Made by a program: the position numbers and the translations under genes | Part shown: positions 18,303-26,869 of the stretch, piece by piece | How positions within the stretch are numbered: position 1 is the stretch's first letter | Layout: every line of letters starts with the position of its first letter | The notes under the pieces: generated by a model | What the model was told of the DNA's origin: nothing | The model's database searches: none | The model's input: only the letters and a program-made list of their open reading frames with translations | Assembly: GCF_000426745.1 (NCBI RefSeq) | Contig: NZ_KE384564.1 | Coordinates: 59,392-123,391, forward strand | Source of the DNA: Veillonella montpellierensis DSM 17217 | GTDB lineage: Bacteria; Bacillota; Negativicutes; Veillonellales; Veillonellaceae | Direction: 5' to 3' | DNA length: 64,000 bases

Positions 18303-18797
18303 CTAAGACTGACGTTGTTTCGCAAAATTAACGAGTCCCCCTGCTTTAGCAATCTCTTGAATAAACGGTGGCAGCGCTGTCCCCTTATAGGTTTCTCCCG
18401 TTGTCAAATTATAGACAATCCCTTTCGTCATATCGATACCGATGGCGTGATCCGCCTGAATACGCTCCACCTGATCGCCGATTTCAATGACCGGCAATCC
18501 AATATTAATGGCATTGCGAAAGAAAATCCGTGCAAAGCTATGCGCCACAATAACGGGCACCCCTTTTTCTTTGATGACGCCTGGTGCATGTTCTCGTGAC
18601 GATCCACAACCAAAATTCTTACCAGCCACCATAATATCACCAGCTTTGACATGCTTCGCAAAGGTAGTATCAATGTCTTCCATGGCATGGTTTGCCAATT
18701 CTTTCCAATCTGCAATCGCCAAATAGCGTGCAGGGATAATCACATCCGTATCGACATTATCCCCATAGCGCCATATTTTTTCACTTCTAAAGTCCAT
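18303..18797 (-). CDS. leuD: 3-isopropylmalate dehydratase small subunit
   Basis: LeuD forms the swivelling domain of isopropylmalate isomerase with LeuC. The 164-residue length fits the archaeal/Firmicute short form. Motifs: GDNVDTDVIIPARY at residues 12-25 and the active-site loop GKNFGCGSSREHAP at about 59-72, then FFRNAINIGLP. It lies 72 bases after leuC with an AGGAA site at the ATG. Confidence 0.96.
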   Translation of the reverse strand: MDFRSEKIWRYGDNVDTDVIIPARYLAIADWKELANHAMEDIDTTFAKHVKAGDIMVAGKNFGCGSSREHAPGVIKEKGVPVIVAHSFARIFFRNAINIGLPVIEIGDQVERIQADHAIGIDMTKGIVYNLTTGETYKGTALPPFIQEIAKAGGLVNFAKQRQS

Positions 18798-18869
18798 CTA
18801 TCGTTCCTCATACTTTCATCAACAACGCATTCATACTCGATTCACCCAGATAATCACTAGCATGCTAAC

Positions 18870-20132
18870 CTACATAATATCATCGGGTCCAGCAAGTCGG
18901 CCTAACACAGCACTAGCCGCCGCCACATAGGGACTGGCCAAGTAGATTTCGCTATCCACAGGCCCCATACGACCAATAAAATTACGATTCGTAGTAGATA
19001 CGGTCTTTTCACCAGACGCCATAATCCCCATATAACCGCCTAAGCAAGGTCCACAAGTAGGCGTACTGATGACACACCCGGCTGCTAAAAACACATCGAA
19101 TAGGCCCGTATGCATGGCTTGTTCATAAATTTCTTGCGACCCAGGGATCACAATGCATCGCGTAAAATCGGCTACTTTTCGTCCTTTTAAAATCGACGCC
19201 GCTTGCACCAAATCATCATAGCGCCCATTTGTACAGGATCCGATAATGACTTGATCAATCGAGATGTCATCTGCCACTTCCGTAATATAGTGCGTATTTT
19301 CTGGTAAATGAGGGAATGCCACCACCGGTTGTAATGATGCTAAATCGATGGTAATGACCTCCGCATATACCGCATCGCTATCGGCATTCGTAGGAATGAT
19401 GTCATATTGGTAGCGATCTTTTACATAGGCCTCAGTAATTGCATCGTAAGGGAATACACCACATTTAGCGCCCGCTTCAATAGCCATATTGCAAATGGTA
19501 AAGCGATCCGTCATCGACAAATGTACGAGTCCATCACCAGCAAATTCTAACGCTTTATACCTCGCTCCATCGACGCCAATACGACCAATTAACGCAAGAA
19601 TAATATCTTTCCCCGTAATCCATTTCGCCGGTTTACCTGTCAACCGTACTTGTATCGTTTCCGGTACTTTAAACCACGTCTTACCTTCCGCCATGGCGAC
19701 CCCCGCATCCGTCGACCCTACGCCGGTAGAAAAGGCATTCACTGCCCCATACGTACACGTATGCGAATCGGCACCAATCATCATAAACCCAGGTCCTACC
19801 AATCCATTATCTGGTAAAATAACATGCTCAATGCCGACACGGCCGCTTTCAAAATAAGAGGTAATCTGTTCCTTTCTAGCAAAATCGCGCATAATCTTGG
19901 CTTGCTCTGCCGATTTAATATCCTTATTCGGCGTAAAATGATCGGGCACCAAGTAGATGCGATGGCGGTCAAACACCGGCTTATCAATCTTTTTAAATTC
20001 TTTTAAGGCCGGTGGAAACGTGATGTCATTCATCAGCACCGCATCGAGTTTACATTCGATAATCTGCCCTGGTCTCACCGATACAAGACCTGCATGGCGC
20101 GCCATATTTTTTTCTGTAATCGTCATTCCCAT
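18870..20132 (-). CDS. leuC: 3-isopropylmalate dehydratase large subunit
   Basis: The catalytic subunit of isopropylmalate isomerase, with a 4Fe-4S cluster. Cluster ligands are visible in IGSCTNGR (about residue 298) and in PTCGPCLGG (about 357-365). GADSHTCTYGAV supplies active-site His and Ser. At 420 residues it is the short LeuC/HacA type that pairs with small LeuD proteins of about 165 residues, which matches the gene next door. The start ATG is 1 base after the leuA stop, with GAGGGGG inside the leuA end as ribosome site: tight translational coupling. Confidence 0.96.
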   Translation of the reverse strand: MGMTITEKNMARHAGLVSVRPGQIIECKLDAVLMNDITFPPALKEFKKIDKPVFDRHRIYLVPDHFTPNKDIKSAEQAKIMRDFARKEQITSYFESGRVGIEHVILPDNGLVGPGFMMIGADSHTCTYGAVNAFSTGVGSTDAGVAMAEGKTWFKVPETIQVRLTGKPAKWITGKDIILALIGRIGVDGARYKALEFAGDGLVHLSMTDRFTICNMAIEAGAKCGVFPYDAITEAYVKDRYQYDIIPTNADSDAVYAEVITIDLASLQPVVAFPHLPENTHYITEVADDISIDQVIIGSCTNGRYDDLVQAASILKGRKVADFTRCIVIPGSQEIYEQAMHTGLFDVFLAAGCVISTPTCGPCLGGYMGIMASGEKTVSTTNRNFIGRMGPVDSEIYLASPYVAAASAVLGRLAGPDDIM

Positions 20133-20133
20133 A

Positions 20134-21666
20134 CTAGTGTGCCCCCTCTTCTAACTCTTTCGTCAAGTATATAGAATTTACCGCATTAATATAGGCATTC
20201 ACACTGGATGTAATAATATCCGTACTCACGCCACGACCGTGATATAATACGCCTTCATGTTCCACTTTTACAATCGCTTCCCCCAAGGCATCCTTACCAG
20301 CCGTCAACGCTCTAATGTGGTAATCTTTCAAACTAACAGGAATCCCGATGGCTCGTTCCACTGCCTTAAGGGATGCGTCCACAGGGCCATCACCGACAGC
20401 AGCGTCCTCTGAAAGTCCCGTTGGCGTATGCAAGCGAATGTCTGCATAGGCGTAGCCACTTTCATTCGAATGGTAGTGATGATGCACCACCGTAATCGCC
20501 TTGTGGTAATCCAACGTATCCATAACGAGGGCCATCACGTCTTCATCGTAAATATGTTTTTTCCGATCTGCCAATTCTTTAAACTTGGTAAATAGCATAT
20601 TTATTTTTTCTTCGCTCAAGGTAAATCCCAATTGAGATACATGGTCTTCGAAGGCGTGTCGCCCCGAATGTTTCCCTAGCACGATATTCGTTTCTCCAGC
20701 ACCTACCGATTCAGGTGTCATAATTTCATAGGTTCCTGGATGACTCAACACGCCATGTTGATGAATGCCCGATTCATGGGCAAAGGCATTGGCCCCCACG
20801 ATGGCCTTATTCGGTGCCACGGCGACGCCCGTTAATTTAGCCACAATCTTACTCACCCGTGTCAATTGTTTTGTATTAATGGGAATCTTGAAATCTCCGT
20901 AACAATCCTTTCGTGTAATGAGCGCCATCGTTACCTCTTCCACGCTCACATTGCCAGCCCGTTCGCCAAGGCCATTCACCGTACACTCCACTTGCCGTGC
21001 TCCTGCCTCAATAGCTGCCAGCGTATTCGCATTGGCGAGGCCTAAATCATCATGGCAATGCACTGAAATAATCGCTTTTTCAATGCCCTTAACATGATCT
21101 TTGATGTACGTAATGATGTTTCCAAACTCAATCGGCGTCATATAGCCTACCGTATCGGGTACATTGAGTATCGTAGCGCCGCCTTCAATCGCCACTTCAA
21201 ACACGCGGCATAGAAAATCGAGATCCGTCCGTGATGCATCTTCGGCAGAGAATTCAATTTCATCAAATTTGCCCGCCGCAAAGGCCAAACACTCTTTTAC
21301 CCGATCCAAACAAGCCTCTTTTGTCATTTTCAACTTATACTCCAAATGGATATCACTGGTGGCGATAAATGTATGCAATCGGCTCCGCTTAGCCCCTTGT
21401 AAAGCACGGGCCACTTGTTGAATATCCTCCGTGTTGCAACGAGCTAGGCCACAAATCGTAGCGCCCGTCACTTGTTCTGCAATCGTTTTAACCGCTTCAA
21501 AATCACCCGGCGACGCTGCTGGAAAACCCGCTTCAATCACATCGATGCCCAACTTTGCCAAATTCTGCGCAATTTCAACTTTTTCCGGCGTTTGCAACGA
21601 TACACCCGGTGTTTGCTCCCCATCACGAAGTGTGGTATCAAAAAAATAAATGCGTTCTCCGTTCAT
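20134..21666 (-). CDS. leuA: 2-isopropylmalate synthase
   Basis: LeuA condenses acetyl-CoA with 2-oxoisovalerate, the first committed step to leucine. The 510-residue protein has the DRE-TIM barrel start FDTTLRDGEQTPGV (metal Asp and catalytic Arg), the HxH metal motif in SVHCHDDLG, the NGLGERAGN loop, and a C-terminal LeuA dimer domain (about residues 385-505) that binds leucine for feedback control. The ATG at 21666 is 8 bases from GGAGGG; earlier starts at 21690 lack a site. It is the first gene after the T-box leader. Confidence 0.97.
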   Translation of the reverse strand: MNGERIYFFDTTLRDGEQTPGVSLQTPEKVEIAQNLAKLGIDVIEAGFPAASPGDFEAVKTIAEQVTGATICGLARCNTEDIQQVARALQGAKRSRLHTFIATSDIHLEYKLKMTKEACLDRVKECLAFAAGKFDEIEFSAEDASRTDLDFLCRVFEVAIEGGATILNVPDTVGYMTPIEFGNIITYIKDHVKGIEKAIISVHCHDDLGLANANTLAAIEAGARQVECTVNGLGERAGNVSVEEVTMALITRKDCYGDFKIPINTKQLTRVSKIVAKLTGVAVAPNKAIVGANAFAHESGIHQHGVLSHPGTYEIMTPESVGAGETNIVLGKHSGRHAFEDHVSQLGFTLSEEKINMLFTKFKELADRKKHIYDEDVMALVMDTLDYHKAITVVHHHYHSNESGYAYADIRLHTPTGLSEDAAVGDGPVDASLKAVERAIGIPVSLKDYHIRALTAGKDALGEAIVKVEHEGVLYHGRGVSTDIITSSVNAYINAVNSIYLTKELEEGAH

Positions 21667-21798
21667 CTCTGTTCCCTCCATCGCTATCATTTCTACATAC
21701 TACCTGTTATGACTAGATTCGAAACCATCGCCTACTTGGATACCCAATCGCCTATGGCGAATCCACATGCCATAGGTCACAACTCATGTAGCTCCTAT

Positions 21799-21836
21799 AA
21801 AAAAACCCCAGACGAATACATCGTATCGTCCAGGGG
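21799..21836 (-). terminator. Second terminator-like hairpin between the T-box and leuA
   Basis: A hairpin at 21806-21836 (CCCC/GGGG plus GACGA/TCGTC) is followed by seven U residues on the minus strand. Like the T-box terminator 217 bases upstream, it is preceded by TATGACGCCCCT, the strand that normally pairs with the T-box sequence. No second T-box core is present. It lies about 130 bases before leuA, so leuA transcription must pass two terminators. Confidence 0.7.
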
Positions 21837-22016
21837 CGTCATAAGTATATATCACAAAGCATATCATTTACATTGCATCTACTACGAATACACCAAGCCT
21901 CTCACACGTAAGAAAGTCCACATAATGAATCACTGCACATGCATCCATACAATCTATATAGCTGTATCGTATACCTATACCACTACATCACTTTCTTGTG
22001 CTCCATAACAGATACT

Positions 22017-22281
22017 AAAAAACCCCTTACAACGAATATCGTTGCAAGGGGCGTCATATACTTATAACACGGTACCACCCTAGTTGGGTCTCATTAGCAA
22101 TAACGGAACTACCGTTGCCAACTACTATTGATTTCATCAGCAAAACTCACGGGAGAGTGTCAATATATGGTTTCTATTGCCTCGCACCACACGGCAACTC
22201 TCTGAAAGTAAACCATTATACCTTTATACCCGATCAACGTCATATCATGTTGTATCACAACTATGTCGTCGTAACGACGAT
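22017..22281 (-). ncRNA. T-box leader of the leu operon, probable leucine specifier
   Basis: On the minus strand the T-box core AGGGTGGTACCG is at 22070-22081. It is followed by GACGCCCCT and a terminator: stem 22023-22034 with 22040-22051, U-run 22017-22022. Upstream, stem I shows the AGAGAG and GGTGCGAGGC features of its tip (about 22170-22203). The specifier side reads GACACTCTCCCG between the CGGG/CCCG lower helix and the AAACC/GGTTT upper helix. CTC at 22155-22157 is therefore the likely codon (leucine). Uncharged tRNA-Leu would pair with the codon and with TGG of the core, stabilise the antiterminator and allow leuACDB transcription. The spacer 21667-22016 has no gene. Confidence 0.92.
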
Positions 22282-22285
22282 ATAG
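22261..22285. promoter_or_regulatory. Palindrome at the leu leader transcription start
   Basis: CTATGTCGTCG and CGACGATATAG form an inverted repeat with a 3-base centre (one mismatch), spanning the predicted start of transcription. It could be an operator or a 5' stabilising hairpin. Confidence 0.5.
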
Positions 22286-22287
22286 TT

Positions 22288-22316
22288 AGTATAGCCGATA
22301 AAAAATGATATGTCAA
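22288..22316 (-). promoter_or_regulatory. Promoter of the leu operon
   Basis: The -35 box is perfect TTGACA (22311-22316), the spacer is 17 bases, and the -10 box is TATACT (22288-22293), all on the minus strand. Predicted start is near 22281, at the beginning of the T-box RNA. Confidence 0.88.
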
Positions 22317-22318
22317 CA

Positions 22319-22347
22319 CAAAACATTATGTAGTGTATAACATTTTG
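22319..22347 (-). terminator. Weak terminator at the end of the lic genes
   Basis: CAAAATGTTAT pairs with ATAATGTTTTG (22337-22347 with 22319-22329, two G-U pairs) directly after the licD stop codon. No strong U-run follows, and the hairpin abuts the -35 box of the leu promoter, so leakage into leu is possible. Confidence 0.4.
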
Positions 22348-22349
22348 TT

Positions 22350-23153
22350 TTATTTTATATATAAATGTTCAATATGCCCCCTACGTCGTTCATCTTCTGG
22401 TGGTAACTGCATATAATCGCCATATATACTTCGTAAATAGGCATCATAAGAAGGAATCGTTTTAAATCTATGCCCTTCAAACTCCACGTCTATTAAGTTA
22501 TCAAACTCTTCTTTATACAGCCGTTCCCTATGCCAATCAGTTCCTATAAGAACACCTGCATACGTAGAACTTTCAAAATCTCTTTGATTGCATACAGCTT
22601 GCCAACGCTTCAATCCCCATTTCGCTATTGGTCTACATATAGGTTTTACTAACCCTCGCATACGGGATGTACTAAATTTAGATGCAGCATATTCATGCAA
22701 TATTTTATCATAGAAGTGATGTTGTTTAAATAACTGCTGTGTAGCCTCCATTGTATCTGGCCAAGCGTCTACAGGGAATATATCAATAAACGCTCCATAC
22801 GATAGGGTATACTTACGTGGACATTCATAAAATAGTGTGTCTTTTCTGTACAACTTCAACATCCACACTGTATAAAATGATTCTATATCATAAGGATCCA
22901 TCATCGCGAATTGATCCTCCCCAGACACCTGTTTTTGTCTCATAATTTCTACAAATCGATTGAAATCTGGTCGTGGCATCATAATATCGATATCATCATC
23001 CCAAGGGATAAAACCCTTATGACGAATGGCTCCAATTAATGTGCCATAGGATAAAGCGTATCGTAAATTAAACTCTCTACAAATCGTATCGGCATATACT
23101 AAAATAGGTAAGATTATTTTTTGTATTTCTTCTGTGGAATCTATTTTCCTCAT
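22350..23153 (-). CDS. licD: LicD-family phosphocholine transferase
   Basis: LicD proteins transfer phosphocholine from CDP-choline onto a surface glycan. The 267-residue protein has the family signature SYGTLIGAIRHKGFIPWDDD and IDI just after it (about residues 35-57), which forms a nucleotidyltransferase-like metal site. The start ATG overlaps the licC stop (TGATG at 23153), with GAGGAA as ribosome site. It completes a licA-licB-licC-licD set in the order known from Haemophilus lic1. Confidence 0.93.
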   Translation of the reverse strand: MRKIDSTEEIQKIILPILVYADTICREFNLRYALSYGTLIGAIRHKGFIPWDDDIDIMMPRPDFNRFVEIMRQKQVSGEDQFAMMDPYDIESFYTVWMLKLYRKDTLFYECPRKYTLSYGAFIDIFPVDAWPDTMEATQQLFKQHHFYDKILHEYAASKFSTSRMRGLVKPICRPIAKWGLKRWQAVCNQRDFESSTYAGVLIGTDWHRERLYKEEFDNLIDVEFEGHRFKTIPSYDAYLRSIYGDYMQLPPEDERRRGHIEHLYIK

Positions 23154-23929
23154 CACTGTTCCTCGCATCTATTCCATTTATAAAAATCTTTATCAAATTG
23201 AATGGCATCCTCAATGGAGTCAAATTCTAAAATGCATCCTCTGTCATATAACTTACGTCGTAAACGTAACACATCTAAATGATTCATATAGACATATTCC
23301 CATACCCTATGCCTATACACACTGTCTTGACCAATCGTATGTAAAATGTTAACAAACTCTCGACTAAAATTTCGATCAAAATAGGCATAGCCCATCATAA
23401 TTTCTGAATCAGAACCACCAATTTCTACATGATTAATATACCCTTCTTCATCCGTCGTAACACACCATTCATCGGTAGCACCTTGGCAAAATACAGTTGC
23501 ATAATGCCCTGAATAATTATAAAGAGAGAAGATATTGTCCCGATAATAATTATCGACAGAACAAATATACGTGTTACCTAAATATGGTGCAACCAGTTCC
23601 AGAGAAGCAATATTATCTTGTGTGTCAAAATAAGGATTCTCGATTAATGTAACGTTATAGTCCGACGACAAATAACGAAACATCTCTTTTTTATAACCTA
23701 CTACGATAATAATATCTTGAATACCTGCTTCATAAAGTTGTTTAATTTGCCGTTCTATGAGCACTTCATTCTTGATTTTACATAGTCCTTTAGGACATAT
23801 ATTACTAAGCGGCAAAAATCGACTCGACTTGCCCGCCGCCAAAATGACTGCATTATCAACTTTAAACGGTTCTAATTTTTCTATATCATTCAACTTGCAA
23901 TATTCATTGTACTCGTTCTCTGAAATCAT
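23153..23929 (-). CDS. licC: CTP:phosphocholine cytidylyltransferase (LicC-like)
   Basis: A 258-residue nucleotidyltransferase with the fingerprint AVILAAGKSSRFLPLS and PKGL at residues 27-49, and later the metal Asp in CSVDNYY (about 120). The product would be CDP-choline. The first 20 residues are an extra polar stretch. It overlaps licB by 26 bases and licD by 1, so the genes are tightly coupled. Other sugar-phosphate nucleotidyltransferases share the fold; the operon context decides the call. Confidence 0.9.
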   Translation of the reverse strand: MISENEYNEYCKLNDIEKLEPFKVDNAVILAAGKSSRFLPLSNICPKGLCKIKNEVLIERQIKQLYEAGIQDIIIVVGYKKEMFRYLSSDYNVTLIENPYFDTQDNIASLELVAPYLGNTYICSVDNYYRDNIFSLYNYSGHYATVFCQGATDEWCVTTDEEGYINHVEIGGSDSEIMMGYAYFDRNFSREFVNILHTIGQDSVYRHRVWEYVYMNHLDVLRLRRKLYDRGCILEFDSIEDAIQFDKDFYKWNRCEEQ

Positions 23930-24800
23930 ATGCCGAAATGATACCTCCTATAACAATGATACACCCCAAAACAATACTATATAACGATGGCACTATTCCT
24001 AACACCATATAGGAAATAATGATAGAAAACGCACTATAACTACTATTAAGAACCATAGTACGACTAGCACCCACCCGTTTTAGTGACCGATAATAAAATA
24101 AATATGACAATGTGCCAAATACAGATGCTATGGGTATATAGGAAATAAATAATGTTCCTTCTAGCTGATAGGTAGTATGCAACAAGCCAATGCAAGAAAG
24201 CACAGCAAGACCGGTAACACACATAGACGTAGTTTGTCGCACGAACAGTACCATACTTTCATGAACAGGATATCTCCTTAACACCGTAGTACTAATCACC
24301 GCCTCGCTACCCCAAGCGAGAACACAAATGATAGCAAAGAACATTCCTTTACATACACTCACGATATGACTGTCTGTACTAAACCCCAATAACATAATGC
24401 CTACTAATGAAACGCCTAAGGCTAACAATTGATACGCTTGTCGACGTTCTTTCAAAAATATAATTGCTAATGCTGTACCTACTGCAGGATATAAGGACGT
24501 AACAATACCAACGAGACCAGGCCCCATATAGTATACTGCAGCAGTATAGGACACCAACCCTACTGGCCCACCTAACAAAGCTGCTAGTATCATATACTTT
24601 GTTCCTAAAGAATGTAAAATACCCTCTATATACCTTTTATGATATACCATATATAGACTCAATAATAAGACGCTGACAAAATCATGAATACATACACATA
24701 CTAATGGCAAAAAGAATATGAAAGATACAGTGCTTAATCCCGCCGAAGTGACAACTGTGTCCATAGACCACAAAAAGCCAGATAAAAGACCATTAATCAT
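23904..24800 (-). CDS. licB: LicB-like choline permease (DMT/EamA superfamily)
   Basis: A 298-residue integral membrane protein with about ten hydrophobic helices and the two-fold EamA repeat (GPGLVGIVTSLYPAVGTALA and then a related segment near 255-275). LicB imports choline for phosphocholine synthesis in Haemophilus and pneumococcus. Substrate here is inferred from its place between the choline kinase and the cytidylyltransferase. It lies 8 bases after licA. Confidence 0.87.
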   Translation of the reverse strand: MINGLLSGFLWSMDTVVTSAGLSTVSFIFFLPLVCVCIHDFVSVLLLSLYMVYHKRYIEGILHSLGTKYMILAALLGGPVGLVSYTAAVYYMGPGLVGIVTSLYPAVGTALAIIFLKERRQAYQLLALGVSLVGIMLLGFSTDSHIVSVCKGMFFAIICVLAWGSEAVISTTVLRRYPVHESMVLFVRQTTSMCVTGLAVLSCIGLLHTTYQLEGTLFISYIPIASVFGTLSYLFYYRSLKRVGASRTMVLNSSYSAFSIIISYMVLGIVPSLYSIVLGCIIVIGGIISAYDFRERVQ

Positions 24801-24808
24801 AGTACCCT

Positions 24809-25705
24809 CTATTTCATCAAAAATTCACTACGAACAATATGATAGAATTGCTTCGCACAATTATACTGAGAAAGGGCATACCGATTTGTACGCACGGCGA
24901 GTCCTTCTTTTACCTCACACCAATTGCTCCATATCAAGCCTGCAATAGCTATATAAGAGTAAATTTTATACACCAGTTCTCTCGAAACATGACATCCATG
25001 ATACAGAGATATAATTCTATCAACCTCATGCCTAGATAATCCAGAGTATACACAAAACATAGCAATATCTAAATCAGGATCTTGCATCCCTGCATATTCA
25101 AAATCTATGATATACACAGTACGATGCTTATCAATCAAAAAATTATCACACACCGCATCAATATGACATAGTGTATATTCTATAGGTAGAGATTCAATAT
25201 ATGATAATAAGCCTAGCACATGCTGTCTTGTTTCATCATAATCTGCATAGGCAGATACCTGTCCACGCAATGACTCATAATATACTAAACGTTCTCGCAA
25301 ATCAAATGTATGCGATACGCTGATATGTAAATTATGAAACTCTTTTAATCGTTGCATACAAAGATTCAATTCATTATGGTTATGTATATCTAATGTATGT
25401 GCTTCCTCAATGAATGTCGTAATTTTCTCTCCCGTTTTGGTATTAAAATAAATAACCTCATCACTGACACCATGCATGCCTAACGCTTTATAAACACTAT
25501 ATTCATGATCTCGATTAATCAAGTCCTTTGTTTCTTTACAAGGCGTTCGTAAAATATACTTCTTATTATCTACCGTAAAAGCAAAGGACTGATTCGTCAT
25601 GCCTGCTTTTATATCATATATATTGTAAATCATCTCTGGCGAGATGCCCAGCATACAACTAATTCTACGCGCAACCTGTTCTGATGAAATCTTTATTGTA
25701 CCCAT
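24809..25705 (-). CDS. licA: Choline kinase (LicA-like)
   Basis: A 298-residue aminoglycoside phosphotransferase/choline kinase fold. The catalytic motif CHIDAVCDNFLID (H-x-D...N, about residues 182-194) and the metal Asp of YIIDFEYAG (about 200) are intact. N-terminal GMTNQSFAF is the glycine-rich nucleotide loop. It would make phosphocholine from choline and ATP. Unlike Haemophilus licA there is no tetranucleotide repeat at its 5' end. The ribosome site is poor (AAGG 11 bases away). Confidence 0.92.
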   Translation of the reverse strand: MGTIKISSEQVARRISCMLGISPEMIYNIYDIKAGMTNQSFAFTVDNKKYILRTPCKETKDLINRDHEYSVYKALGMHGVSDEVIYFNTKTGEKITTFIEEAHTLDIHNHNELNLCMQRLKEFHNLHISVSHTFDLRERLVYYESLRGQVSAYADYDETRQHVLGLLSYIESLPIEYTLCHIDAVCDNFLIDKHRTVYIIDFEYAGMQDPDLDIAMFCVYSGLSRHEVDRIISLYHGCHVSRELVYKIYSYIAIAGLIWSNWCEVKEGLAVRTNRYALSQYNCAKQFYHIVRSEFLMK

Positions 25706-25833
25706 ACATATAATAACCTTTTACTACCTACACTCTGGTAACTTCTAGTATAATCCTATGCTTACCCATATACTAACTAGATCGTAACCATCTATTTACT
25801 ATAACCATTTCCTATGATATCGATTCTATTGAT

Positions 25834-26799
25834 TTATTTCCCTTGCCACCGTTTTGCCAAGGCCGATAGTTTTGCCCCTAAACGATGTATCCTTGGATAC
25901 AGTAAAAATAGTTTATACTTACCTCGTACAATGCTATCTAGTACCATATCTTTGTGTTCTACAACCCAAGATTCTAATTCTTGCCGCACCCTTTCACTAT
26001 CCGTCGTAGGGGGTATCGCATAAATCATGGTTAAACACGATAAGGCGGCCTTTACACCATACGAAATAATTTCAGTTTCACAAGGTAAGCTATGTTGTTT
26101 AGCAAATTCCAATTCCTCTTGATATACTAAAAAATAATCATATCGTTTTCTATAGTCAAACGAATTAAAACATGTAGATCCTACTCGCTTGCGATATATA
26201 TAATAAGTTTGATCATACATACCAAAGCGCTGTGCTCGATTCATGAACCGATACAAGGTAGCAGAATCCTCAAATAACCGTCCTACTGGGAAGCGCTCAT
26301 CACCAATCACATGACGGGCATATAACTTATTCCATATACAAGTACCATCCGTCTTTAACACGTCAAGAATAATATCTCGTCCTTCTAATAAAGTCATCGT
26401 TCCCGAATTAGTTGAATCATTTTTAAAGGTTTCCCCTTTTAATACTTTGCTATGAAAAGAAATCACATCTAATCCATACCTCTGCATTTGCTCTATCAAC
26501 GACCTATATGTATCTAGTTCTACATAATCATCACTATCAACAAAGCTAATATACGCTCCTTGTGCGACTTCTATACCTGCATTACGTGCAACACTCTGCC
26601 CTTGATTTGGTTGATGAATCACCTTAATTCTCCCATCACGCCTAGCATAGTCATCACAAATAGCCCCCGATGCATCCGTAGATCCATCATCAACTAGAAT
26701 AATTTCTAATGTTTCATAAGTTTGATGGATGAGTGAATCAATGCATTCACCAAGATAGATCTCTACGTTATACACGGGCACTATAACAGAAATTAGCAT
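25834..26799 (-). CDS. Glycosyltransferase family 2
   Basis: A 321-residue GT-A enzyme. The N-terminal domain is typical: MLISVIVPVYNVEIYLGECI, then LVDDGSTD, QGQSVARNAG and the metal-binding SFVDSDDY (about residue 88). After residue 220 the sequence diverges and gives no acceptor clue. It belongs to the surface-glycan cluster: 128 bases before licA, same strand. Sugar donor unknown. Confidence 0.9.
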   Translation of the reverse strand: MLISVIVPVYNVEIYLGECIDSLIHQTYETLEIILVDDGSTDASGAICDDYARRDGRIKVIHQPNQGQSVARNAGIEVAQGAYISFVDSDDYVELDTYRSLIEQMQRYGLDVISFHSKVLKGETFKNDSTNSGTMTLLEGRDIILDVLKTDGTCIWNKLYARHVIGDERFPVGRLFEDSATLYRFMNRAQRFGMYDQTYYIYRKRVGSTCFNSFDYRKRYDYFLVYQEELEFAKQHSLPCETEIISYGVKAALSCLTMIYAIPPTTDSERVRQELESWVVEHKDMVLDSIVRGKYKLFLLYPRIHRLGAKLSALAKRWQGK

Positions 26800-26869
26800 A
26801 ATTATTTAGCTCCTTTAAGCACTATTATCAACGTTTCCATCAGATATACTTTTGCATTTCTTATTGTAT

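Noticed and set aside
21882..21923. Short frame MWTFLRVRGLVYS before the second leu terminator, considered as a leucine leader peptide
   Set aside because: Only two Leu codons and no ribosome site.
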